Assembly: GCA_965240325.2 (NCBI GenBank)
Contig: OZ251223.1
Location: forward strand, 1,178,001 to 1,242,000
Direction: 5' to 3'
Source: Rebecca billardiae RCC1528
Taxonomy: Eukaryota; Haptophyta
DNA: 64,000 nucleotides
Both the position numbers and the translations under genes were made by a program. The notes under the pieces are model-generated. The model saw only the letters and a list, made by a program, of their open reading frames with translations. It had not been told where the DNA came from and did no database searches. Below, piece by piece: positions 38,598-48,800 of the stretch (position 1 is the first letter of the stretch; each line of letters begins with the position of its first letter).

Positions 38598-39103
38598 CTG
38601 CTTGAGGTGCTCGCGCTGCGCCGTGCGCTCGACGACGGGCCGCTGGTCGCTCAGCCGGCGGCGCGCCTCGTGCCGGCAGAGCGAGAGCGCGCGCCACTCG
38701 GCCAGCGGGCACTGCTGCCCTGCGGCCTGCGCTGCGCAGCCGCGCACCGATCGCCAGAGGCGAGACCGAGCGGAGCTCGGAGTGGAACGAGGCGAGCGGC
38801 GCGTCGCGCCTGCCGCCGCGCGTGCGCGCCTGCTCCACCGCGCCGCGCCGTGCTCGCCCGCCGCCTCCTCGTCCGCCACGTCGGCCTCGATTCTCGAAGC
38901 CACGCAGCGGCGGCGGCCAGTTCGGCAGGCCGTGACAATCGGCAGCCCGTGGCCGTGCGTGCTCGCCGAGTTGCTGCTGCTGCACCTCCGGCGCGGTCGA
39001 CGACCGAGTTGAGGAGGAGCTCGCGCTCGGCTCCGAGGAGCGAGCTCGCGAGCTCGAGCTCGCCCTTCAGCCGCACTACTAGCTCCGGGCGCATCCGGCT
39101 CAT
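38598..39103 (-). other. Candidate fragmented gene, coiled-coil-like, unknown
   Basis: From an ATG at 39103 a natural-looking segment reads MSRMRPELVVRLKGELELAS and ERELLLNSVVDRA. In another frame further down a helical charged segment (CPLAEWRALSLCRHEARRR, then VVERTAQREHLKQ) ends exactly at CAG followed by GTGCGC, the usual donor in this window. The two parts are not joined by a clear intron. This could be a gene with an unplaced intron or a decayed one. No family is recognised. Confidence 0.22.
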
Positions 39104-40634
39104 CTTCGCTGCGGCGTGCCGTCGCGGCGCGCTCCCGTCCTCATTCCTCAAGCGACGAGCTCGCGTAGTGCTCCGGACTCGGCTCGCCCTTCGCTCCTCC
39201 TCGAGCGACGAACGCGCCCGCGGGTAGGTTGTTGGGCGCGCGCCGACTCGGCGTGACTCGGCCACGCGGCCCGGCGAGACGACAGACCGGTGGGCGCGCT
39301 CGGTGAGAGCGGAGTGCGAGGGCCGGGCGAGACGGAGTAGACGCGGGGCCTGCGAGGCGACAGGCGCGCTCGGGGAGAGCAGAGTGCGAGGGCGAGAGGC
39401 AGCGGCCGGCCGGCCCCCGCCACCACCTCGCGCACCGCGGCGTACTGCGGCGGCACGCGCACGCACGCGGCACGGTCCCCGGTCCGAGTCAAGGGCTCCA
39501 GTTCCACGCGTCGCGGTCGCGCCGTCGCGTCACCGGCGCGAGTCGTCAAGGGCCTTGCCCCATAGTGCAATTTCGTCTGCGTGCTGTATATTCGTCACGA
39601 ATACCCTACGCTATGGGGGTACGGAGTGATCATCTTTTGTCTAATTGTCTGTCTAGCTAGTGGCTTCCGCGGGAACCATGCTGTCCATTTACGACCATGC
39701 ACGTTTGACAACCGTATCGTCCGAAGATTGAACGGGAACCCCCTTGGTAGAATACCCTGCCGCTACTGTAGGACCCCCGTGCACATGCACTTTTAAAAAA
39801 CACGTCCGGCCCTGGGTCCGGTTGGTCCCGGACCGTGGCGATCGACCAAGTTTTGTTCCGTATGAAGATTTACAACAAATCGCAGATTCGTTCACCCAGA
39901 TATACTGACAAATGCACGTCCACAGGCTCACGTCCGTCCGTAGATACGGAATTGGAGCGGGCGCGGCTATTTCGTCAGTCGCGTCTTGCTAATGCAGAGC
40001 AATGGGCCAATGTACCCCTCGAAAAAGCGAAAAAGCGAAAACTCACCCTCCAACAGCCCTCAAAATCGTCCCCCGTCCCCTTTCCTTTGATCAAAAGATC
40101 TTTTTGACAACGTAGTGAGGGCCCCCGGCGGGGCTGCACGCTACGCGCTCCGCCCTACACCGCGGGCCATAATAAAGCGTCACCGATCGAGCGGGCGAGC
40201 GGCGGCGGTCGTCGGCGGCAGACGTCGCTTTCGTCGAGTTCGCATATATATATGATCATCCTCGCGTCAATTCGTGTCTCACAGCGCATGCATTGACAGT
40301 GTCATCATCATCTGGTTTTCGTCGGCAGATATTCGATCCATCGGCATTGCCTGATGAGGCTGATCCGCAGGATGAGTGAGGAGACGGAGCCTGTGTCAGC
40401 CTGAAGACTCGCTCTCTCTCTCTCTCTTTCTCTCTCTATGTGACCGTACGGGCCAGCTGTCAGACGACGGCTGACAGCCAGCTGACGCGTGTCACGTGTT
40501 ACCTACCAGCCGGTCAGAGACTCAGAGTAGTAGCCTGCGAGTGGCGAGTGCGCACGGCCAGCTGACACAGTCAGTCACAGAGTACGCGCGAAGGTCAGAA
40601 TGTCGCGGGCGCCGAGCCCACGGTGCCCTCCTCC

Positions 40635-43486
40635 TCAGCGGTCGAAGCCGTCCACGCGCCACTCCTCGATCTCGTGCAGCGCGTTCTCCACGGCCGCGTG
40701 CGCCTTGCCGATGCCCTTCTGAGCGGCGCGCACCGCCTGCGCCGCGGCGCGCGCGGGGCCGGGGGCGAGGGCGCAGGTCCGGGCGGCGGCACACGCTGTC
40801 AGCCGCGTCGGACACGGCGCGCGTGCTCGGCCTGCGCGCGCGGCGCGCCGAGCGCGCGCGCCCACCTTGAGCCCGTGCATGCCCACCAGCTTGTACACGG
40901 CGCGCAGCACCTCGACGGGCGCGTCCGCGCCGTCGTCGCCAAAGTGCGGCGCGCCCTTGTGCTCGTCGTGCATCTGGAGCAGCACGTCAGCGACTTCGAG
41001 CGCGGCGCCGAGCTGCGTGGGGACGGCGGCGTACAGCTCGAGCAGGGCGAGGGAGGACTGCGCGCGGCGCGGGCGCGCGATGCGCGCGGGCGCGCGTGAG
41101 CGCACGGCACAGAGGGGCCCCAGGCAGGGCCAGCCCTACTCTGCCCAGCTCCCCTCCGGCCTCGCGCCACGGGCGTGCGCGGCGCGCCGGCGCCGGCGCC
41201 GCGGCCGCACCGCAAGGTTGAGCTCGTGCAGCAGCGGCGGCACGTCGGACGCGCGTCGGACGTCGAGCGCGCGCAGCATCTCGTCCAGCTCGGCGATGCA
41301 CTTCTCGTACGCGCTCGTCGCCTCCGCCTTCGCGCGCAGCCGGCTCGCGGCGCGTGCGCGTACAAACCACTCCTGCACGTCCGGCGGGTCAGCATGGCCG
41401 CCATCTCCGCGCTTGGCGCGGTCGGCGAGCTCGCGCTCCTGCGGCGTGCGAGGCGCGTGCGAGGGCGCGGGGCGGGGCTGAGCCGAGAGCGCGGCCGCGC
41501 GTGCCACGCGCGCGCGCGCGACACGGGGCCGCGCCCGCTGCCGACTGCCGGCCGACTGCCGACACACTCGCGCGATCGATCACTCGCGCGATCGATCGCT
41601 CGCGCAGCGGTGCGGCGAGGCGCGCGCGCGGTGGGCGGTGCCAACCATCGCTCGAGCGGCGGCGCGGTGCGTACCTCGGCTTGCCAGTCGCTCAGCGCCT
41701 GCAGGTCGGAGTGCAGCGCGCTGATCAGCCTGTCGAGCCACTCGCGGCACACGCGCTTGCCGCCGCGCACGCGCGCCGCCGAGTCGGCGGGCTCGGCTCG
41801 GTGCGCGCCGCCGCCCGCGCCGCCCGCGCCGCCCGCCGATGCGCCGCTACCACCGCCGCAGCCGCCGCCCGCGTCCGCAGCCGCGCCGGCGGCGGCGCCG
41901 GCCGAGCACGCGGCCGCGGGCGCGCCGGCCGGCGCGCCGGCCGGCTCTGGCAGCGCGGCCGGCGCGAGCGCGTGCGCGCGCTCGCCGTCGTGCACGCCCG
42001 CGCCCGCCTCGGCCGCGCCCGCGCGCACCGCGCCCGCCTCCTCACCCCGCGCGACAAACACTGCGCGGCGCGCGCGCAGCAATTCCTCCCAGCCCAGCGC
42101 CTCGGCGGCCTCGGCGAGCACGTCGTACGCCTGCGCCTCGGCGGGGCCGAGGCGCTCGGCGGGGAGGACGAGCCCGCGCTCGATCAGCGCGATCGGCCCG
42201 CGCAGCTCGGCCGCGGGCTCGCCGTCGGACGGCGGCGCCGCCGCGGTCGCAGCGGCCACCGCCTTTGCGCGCGCCCGCGCCTTCGACGCAGTGAGCGGCG
42301 GCGTGGCGAGCGGCTCGCCGGTCGAGAGGCGCTCGGGCGCGGGCATGCCGGCGCACGGCGCGAGGGCGAGCGAGGGCGCCGGCGGCTGCGGCGTGTGCAC
42401 GTTCGCCCCGTTCAGCGCGGCGAGCATCAGCTCGGGCGCGCCGCACGCCAGGTAGCCACGGGCCAGCAGCAGCCATGGCCCGAGCTGAAGGGGCGCGAGC
42501 TGCACGGCGGCGGACGCGAGGGCGACGGCCTCGGCGCCCATGCCGGCCTCGAGGCAGAGCTCGGCCTGCGTGACGAGGAGCACCACCGCCGTCGGGTGCT
42601 CCGCCAGCGCGTCGTTCAGCTCGGCCAGCGCCGGCGCGAGCTCGCCGAGCGCGCGGCGCGCGCGCGCAAGATAGGCCGCGCACGCCGGCCGCGCGCGCAC
42701 GAGCGCGCCGAAAAAATCGGCCGCGTGCGCAAAGCGGTGGGACTGCTCGAAGAAGGACCACATGAGCGCGTCGAGCAGGTGGACGCGCGCGCAGCCCGGC
42801 GGCATCCCGCCCGCGCCGCGCGTCGCGCCCTCGCCGCCCTCCTCCGCCGCCGAGCCGCCGCCGAACGGCCCGTCCGCGTCGCCCTCGTCGTCGAGACGCG
42901 CGCCGCGCGTAACCAGCGCGCACACGTCTTCGAGAAAGGCGGGCTCGCGCTCGGGGCCGAGGGGCACGGGGAGCTGCTGCAGGCACTGGTCCTCGGGCGG
43001 CTCGCACAGCGCGCGCAGCAGCCCGCACACGCCGAGCTGCTGCCACGACTCCGCCGACGCGGGCACGCGCGCGCCGTGCGAGTCGACAGTGTACGCGGCC
43101 ACGCCTCCAGGGATCTTCACCTCGACGCGGAGGTCGCGCCGCGCGAAGGCGTCGTACGCGCAGTACACGCCGCCGACGATGCGCCACTCGCCGCCCGAGA
43201 GCCACGTCGACGGGCCCTGCCGCTGCGCCAGCTCCGAGAGGTACGCCGAGATGGACGCCGCCGAGGACGTGTCGAGGCCGACCACCGAATGGTAAAACCC
43301 CTTCCGTTGCTCGCCCTTGAGCGCGCGCAGGCCGAGGCCGAGGGAGGGCTCGAAGACCTTGGTCACGTAGCACAGGTCGGGCGGGCCCAGCCCGCTGAAG
43401 TGCGCCTGCGCCTCCGTCCGCGCCTCGAGCACCTCGCCCGCCGTCGCCTCGACGTACTCGGGCACGCCGTCGAGCGCTTCAGACAT
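40635..43486 (-). CDS. ChAPs-family exomer-like cargo adaptor
   Basis: Four exons (43486-41675, 41438-41211, 41057-40866, 40736-40635) give 777 residues. Conserved parts are LCYVTKVFEPSLGLGLRALK and KGEQRKGFYHSVVG (about 45-70), a TPR-like helical centre (about 225-330: ALVRARPACAAYLARAR, ALAELNDALAEHPTAVVLL), CREWLDRLISALHSDLQALS near 580, the acidic ELDEMLRALDVRRA region, and a C-terminus AHAAVENALHEIEEW followed by RVDGFDR. This is the pattern of Chs5p-Arf1p-binding proteins (yeast BCH1, BUD7, CHS6). These form exomer with Chs5 at the trans-Golgi and carry selected membrane proteins to the surface with Arf1. Only the ChAPs part is seen here; no Chs5 is in the window. The insertion before the first intron is Ala/Gly-rich. 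The last intron (129 bases) is stop-free and in frame. Confidence 0.8.
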
Positions 43487-43844
43487 GGCGGCGCTCGCGC
43501 GCGCCCGGGCGGCCTCCTCGGCGGGGTCTGGGGAGCGGGAGGAGAGGACGGCGCCGATGAGCCCTCGACCAGCGGCGCGCGGCGCGGGAGCCCCGCGGCG
43601 CCGCCGAGCTTCGAGCCGCGACTCGCGACGCGCGCGTGCACGCGGTCGTCGTCCGCGGGCTTCGCAGCGCAGTCGAGTCGAGCGCGGCCTGCAGGGCCAG
43701 CGCTCGCCCCGCCCGCACACGAGATCCGGCTGCGACTTTGGCTCGAGTGCTTGTGGCGCTTTCGCGGTCCGGGGAGAAAGTCTGGGAGCGGGCGGCCGCA
43801 CGCCCGCACCGCAGCGCCGGAGCGCCCGCGCGCGCGGAACCAGG
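43487..43844. promoter_or_regulatory. Divergent promoter region, ChAPs gene and conserved protein
   Basis: 358 bases between opposite start codons, GC-rich throughout. Frames on both strands are open here, so either protein could start further upstream. I see no TATA box. Confidence 0.4.
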
Positions 43845-45167
43845 ATGCTCGTCTGGCTGCTCGCCACCGCGCCGATGCCCGGCGTGGTGCGGCTTCCGAA
43901 GCTCTCGTGGACGATGCCGGGCGCGGCGCCGCCGATGCGGTACGAGAACGACCGCGTGCTCGCGCGGATCCGCGAGATGGGCGCGCTGCCGCCGATCGAC
44001 CCCGCCGTGCGCGCCGTGGCGGACGAGCTGCTCGCGCGCGAGAACGACCACGCGCGCGTCGCGGCGGCGCTCGTGCTGCTCGGTGGCGCGGGCGCGGCGG
44101 ACGAGGCGCACAACCTGGTCACGCCGCTCTCCTGGCCGCACGCGACCCTCTTCGGTGGACCGGCCGTCGAGGGGAGCCCGGCAGACCGCGAGGCGACGTA
44201 CGTGCACGCGCTCGTGCACCGCATGGAGGCGGAGCACGTCGGCGAGTTCGGCACGGGGTGGCACAACTCGGCGTTCTGGTTCGCCTCGCTCGGCACGCAC
44301 TCGATCTTCCCCGCCGTGCGCCAGCTCGCGCTCGACGAGGTGCGGGGCACCCCCGGCCTCGAGTCGTGCCGGCTCGTGCAGCGCTGGGCGTCGGAGTCGC
44401 TCGGCGCGGCCGAGCACTGGGTGCCGCGCGAGTTCAACGGGCTGCTCGCGCAGGCGTTCGCCACGCCGGACGACACGCTGCGCGCATTCTGCGAGCGCGT
44501 CGCCACGGCCGAGCTCCGCCTCCTCCTCTCGCACTGCCTCCGCGAGGCGGGGATCGACGCGATCGACCCGGCGGCCGATGAGGCCAAGGCCGCGGGCGGC
44601 GGCGCGCATGCAGCGCACGACGCCAGCCCGCCGCCCGAGCTGTCCGCCGAGGCGGTCGAGGCCGGGCTGCTCGCCGCGCGCCGGCTCTCCGACGCGCACC
44701 TCGGCTCCTTCGCCAGCTCGGGCGTCGTCGTCGTGCGCGCGGCCGCGCCAGTCGATGCGGATCCGAGCGCGCGCGCAGCAGCGGCCGCGGCGCTCGCGGC
44801 GCGCGTCGCGGATGCGCCCTCGTGCTGGCGGGTGGGCGGGGGCGCGGGCGGCGCGCAGCCGCGCGTGGCGGTGGTGCTCGGCGCGTCCGCGGCCGAGGTG
44901 CCCGTCGTCCGCGGCGAGTGGAGCTGCGCGCTGCGCCCGGGCGACGCCGCCCTCGCCCTCGCCGCCGCGGCCGAGCCCAGCCTGGTCGCGCCGCCCGGCA
45001 TCGATGTCGCTCAGTTCGCCTTTGAGCCGCCCGCGCCGGGGGCTGCGCCCGTCTGGAGCGACCCGCTGCACGGCAAGCGCGGGCACACGCCGACGACGGT
45101 GATCGAGTGGTCCAAAGGGCCGCCGGCCGCGGGCGAGGTGCAGCCCCCGCCACCAGCGCGGCGTTGA
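43845..45167 (+). CDS. Conserved protein of unknown function (440 aa)
   Basis: The start MLVWLLATAPMPGVVRLPKL is the first ATG after an Arg/Ala-rich upstream frame that looks non-coding. Residues about 30-230 are compositionally normal and look conserved: MRYENDRVLARIREMG, DEAHNLVTPLSWPHATLFGG, SPADREATYVHALVHRMEAE and HVGEFGTGWHNSAFWF. They are rich in His, Trp and aromatic residues, as in a small-molecule or metal site. I recall similar NLVTPLSW / HAL.HR.EG..GEFGTG sequences in uncharacterised fungal and plant proteins but cannot name a domain. The C-terminal half is Ala-rich, with short strands ending SDPLHGKRGHTPTTVIEWSK. No membrane span beyond a weakly hydrophobic N-terminus. It is head to head with the ChAPs gene. 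A biochemical function is not proposed. Confidence 0.7.
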   Translation: MLVWLLATAPMPGVVRLPKLSWTMPGAAPPMRYENDRVLARIREMGALPPIDPAVRAVADELLARENDHARVAAALVLLGGAGAADEAHNLVTPLSWPHATLFGGPAVEGSPADREATYVHALVHRMEAEHVGEFGTGWHNSAFWFASLGTHSIFPAVRQLALDEVRGTPGLESCRLVQRWASESLGAAEHWVPREFNGLLAQAFATPDDTLRAFCERVATAELRLLLSHCLREAGIDAIDPAADEAKAAGGGAHAAHDASPPPELSAEAVEAGLLAARRLSDAHLGSFASSGVVVVRAAAPVDADPSARAAAAAALAARVADAPSCWRVGGGAGGAQPRVAVVLGASAAEVPVVRGEWSCALRPGDAALALAAAAEPSLVAPPGIDVAQFAFEPPAPGAAPVWSDPLHGKRGHTPTTVIEWSKGPPAAGEVQPPPPARR

Positions 45168-45891
45168 CGGGGGGCGACAACCGCGCGACGAGAATCCGCG
45201 ACGATATATATGACCGCGTTCCGCGGTCCTCTTCCGTCAGAACCAACGTAGTTGGGGGCCCGCGGCGCAGCTGTGCTGTCACCCACGTTGAGCACACAAT
45301 ATACGCGCGCAGTATCCCGCCAAGGCTCGCAGTCGTCGGGTGAGGTGGCCGCGGCGGTGCGCGCGGCCGGCTGGGCCGCGTGGTGGGTGGTGCGAGCATT
45401 CAGGTGGGGGCAGCAGAGCTTCGCAGGATGCTGATCCGCAGCTGCCAGAGCGTGCGCACGGCGTCTACCCGGCAACTTGGCGGCCGCTCGCGTCTGAGCG
45501 CACAGCGCGCTCCAGCCGAGGCGCAGAGCACCGTGACTGCCATCGGGTGCCACGGTTGAACGCGTGGTCGGGCCACACGGGCTACTGGTGGGCGCGCAAG
45601 CGGTGCCTAGCTGGCCCGCGGCCTCGGTGGCGTCGCGCACCACGCCTCCCGGCCCGCACCATCCTTCGGTGCTCGCACCAGACTGGCTCGACAGGGGCAC
45701 CCGGGTGCGCACATGGGCCCCGGCGAGCCCGCGGCGAGGAAGTGACGGTCATCGCGTTGATCGTACTCAGTTCGGTCACAGTACAGTGATGTGCTGACAT
45801 GACCTTCGGACCGCCACCACTGGGCTGTCCCGACGCGCCCGTGCGCCACACGTAGTCATGCCGCTCTGCCCCGAAACAGGGACGTGACACC
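45168..45891. other. Convergent intergenic region
   Basis: It contains the second copy of the 53-bp dispersed repeat (45210-45265) and otherwise moderate-GC sequence without coding signal. Confidence 0.5.
45210..45265 (+). repeat. Dispersed 53-bp repeat (copy 2)
   Basis: ATGACCGCGTTCCGCGGTCC, then TCTTCCGTCAGAACCAACGT and AGTTGGGGGCCCGCGG, 43 bases after the stop of the conserved protein. It matches 38381-38433. Confidence 0.75.
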
Positions 45892-48800
45892 TCACGCCTC
45901 CGGACGCTGCCGGGCGGTGGCGTCTGCGCGCACCTCGGCAAGCAGCGTGCCGACCTTGCTGTCGCGCTCGAGGGCGGCCGCCTCCTCGAGCGCGCGGATG
46001 GCCTCGGGCGCGAGCTCGGTCGCCGCGGCGTCCGGCAGCGAGCGCACGAGCGCGCGCATCGCGCGCACGCCAGCGTTGCGCACTGCGACGAACTTGCCGT
46101 CTCCCAGCGCGTCCGCCGCCGTGCGCAGCGCGCGGCGCGCGGCGTCCGTCGCGCCGAGCGACGGCGGCAGCGCCGTGCCGGCGGGGTCGAGCGCGCCGTA
46201 CTGGACCCCGAGCAGCTCGAGCGCGCGCGTGCGCACATCCCAGTCTGAGAGAGCGCAGGCCTCCGCGCACGCGAGCGTGTGCGCGGCCGCGGCCTCGCGC
46301 TCCGCCGCGGCCGCCGCCGCCCACGCCTTCGCGAGCGCGCGCAGCGCGGCGGTGCGGAGCGGCGCCCGCTCCTTGAGCGCGGCGCGCGCGCCGCCGTCGG
46401 CGCCGCCCGTGCTGGCGCCGGCGGTCGCGCTCGCCGGCGCGCCGGCGGCCGCCGCCGCCTTGTCGGCGCGCGCTGAGCCCGTGCGCGCGGCGCGGCAGAG
46501 CAGCTCCGCGTGAGCGCTGAGCGCGCCCGCCTCCACCACCTCCGCCATCGCCTGTGCGCGCGCGGCGCGGTGGCAGGGCACGCAAAGGCACCCGGTGTGC
46601 GCGTGGTCAATCGGCGTGCGCGCGCGCAAGCGCGGCGGCACGGGCGCCGGCCGGCCGCGCGCCGGTCGGTGTGCGCGTCCAGTGCGGTGCGCACCACCGC
46701 GCGCGCGGGAAAGGGCACAGCTCGCACCTCGAGTGCAGCGGCGCCGTACTCGGCGTCGGGCGCGCGCGCCGCCTCGGCCGCGAGCGCGGCGCAGATGCGC
46801 GCTCGGCTCGGGAAGCTCGGCGCCGCCGCGCCCGAAGCCCGCTGCGCGCCATCCACGTCCATCGGAGCGGCCGACGGCGCGGCGGCAGGTGCGGCCGCCG
46901 GCCGGACTGATGCCGCCCCAGTCCGGTCGTCGGCGTGGAGGGCTCGCGCGAGCCGGCAGAGCGGCGGCAGCGTGGGGAAAAGCGCGTCGCGCCCCTGCCA
47001 CGGCCGCCCGGCCTCAAGCGCCTGCGCGAGCGCCGCGCGCGTGGTGTGCGACGGGCGGGCATGCGGGGTGGGCGGGGGCGCGCTGCGGGGCAGCAGTCGC
47101 GGGCGCGCGAGGGCGGCCGCGCAGCGGGCGGGCGCCGGCTGGAGAGCGGTGCGCGGAGCGCACCTCGACGACCCCGACGGCGAGCTGCGCGACCGCCCGC
47201 CCCCCGAGCGAGCGCTGCGCGCCGTCCTGCGCGCACAGCTCCGCGACGACGCACGCCGCCTGCCGCCGCACCGCCCAGGTGGGAGACCGGAGCGCGCCGA
47301 GCGCGGCGCCGGCGATCTCGTCGGCGTAGAGGCGCATCGCCGCGCCGGTCGAGGGCACCGCCTCGTCCCACGCGGCGCGCCACGCGCGCGCGACCGGCCC
47401 CGCCTCGCCCGAGCGCGCCTCCTCCTCCGAGCGCCCGCCCACGTCGTGCCTCGCGAGCGCGGCACATGCCACGAACAGACAGAGATTGCCGCGCGCGACG
47501 GCGGGCGCGACGCTGGCGATCTGGGCGAGGGCGACGCCGGCGACGAGCCGCGAGGGCTCGTCGGCGTGCGCGCCGTCGGCCGCGCCGCCCTCGAGGTACC
47601 GGCCGACGAGCGCGCTCACCACGCGCACGGCGACGCTGCCCTCGTCCGCCGCGGCCGCCGCGGCCGCGCTCGCCGCGCCTTCGGCCGACGGCGCGCGCGC
47701 GCCGCCGCGCGCGTCCGCGCACCGCACGACGTGCGCCAGCGCGTGTGCGAACGCGCGGCGCGCGGCGGCGGAGCGGTCGTCGAGCGCGCGTAGCAGCGCG
47801 CCCGTCAGCCGCGCCGCGTGCGCGCCCACCTCCGCCGGCAGCCGGCGGCAGAGCACCACGATGAAGCGCGCGCTGCCGACGCGCGTCGGCACGCCCACGC
47901 CCGACCGGAGCAGTTCGCACAGTCGCGGCACGAAAGTCGGGAGGGCCTCGGCCGTGAGCTGCGCGGCGCAGAGCTCGAGCACGTCGGCGGCGGGCCCGCC
48001 GGTGCTCGCGGCCGCGCGCATCGCGTCGAGCGCGTCCGCCGTGCGCTCGCCGCCCAGCCGCTCCGCGTGCAGCTGCGCGTACGACAGCGTGGGGTCCTCG
48101 AGCTCGGAGAGCGCGCGCAGCAGCGCCTCGGCGAGCGGCGCGGCGTGTTCGCGCAGGTGGTGGCCGGAGTGCTTGGCGAGGCGGAGGAGGAGCTTGAGCG
48201 AGGCGGAGCGGACCTCGTCCGCGCTCGCGGGGAGGCCCTTGTCGATCAGCATCGGCAGCGCCAGGCTGAGCACCTCGTCCGCCTGCTCCGCCGGCGCGCC
48301 CGCACCCTGGTCTGAGAGCCGCGCGAGCGTGCCGCCGAGCGCGCGCCACGCGCCCGCGCCCGCCTCGCGCACCGACGCCTTGATGTCGTCGAGCAGACGC
48401 ATCACGCGCTCGAGCAGCGCGGGGGCGTGCGGCCGGAGCTCGGCCCAGCGCCGGCCCTGCACGAGCTCCGCCACGCTCGCCGCCGCCGACTCGCGCGTGC
48501 GCCACAGCGAGTCGGTGAGCGCGCCGATCGTCGCGGCGGCGATCGCTCCCAAGTGCGCATCGAGCGCGGCGCGTGTGTCCGGCACAAGGGTGTCCCACAG
48601 AGCGCACATCGACGCGCGCACGGAGGCGTTCGGGTCGTGGCGGAAGCGGAAGAGCGGCGGGAGCAGCGCGGCCATGTGCGGGCCGAGCCGCTCCGCCGAG
48701 TGCGCGCCGAGCGCGTACGCCGCGCCGCGCCGGCTCGCCCACAGCGCCGACTGCGTCGACAGATCGAGCAGCGTATAGACTAGCTCTGGGCGGCCGGCGC

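Larger units (their letters stand above)
37294..40634. other. Long intergenic region, 3.3 kb
   Basis: 37294-38140 and 39540-40600 show no coding evidence. A lower-GC stretch at 39560-40110 carries a 90-codon frame (39835-40107, no ATG start) with no recognised family. A (CT)n tract lies at 40409-40438. The only gene-like signal is the weak minus-strand candidate at 38598-39103. Confidence 0.45.

Noticed and set aside
39835-40107. 90-codon frame in a low-GC stretch
   Set aside because: It has no ATG start, no recognised family and no splice context; kept only as a note in the intergenic entry.
41354-44581. Plus-strand frame of 1075 codons
   Set aside because: Antisense to the ChAPs gene, extremely Arg/Ala-rich and without motif; a GC-driven open frame.
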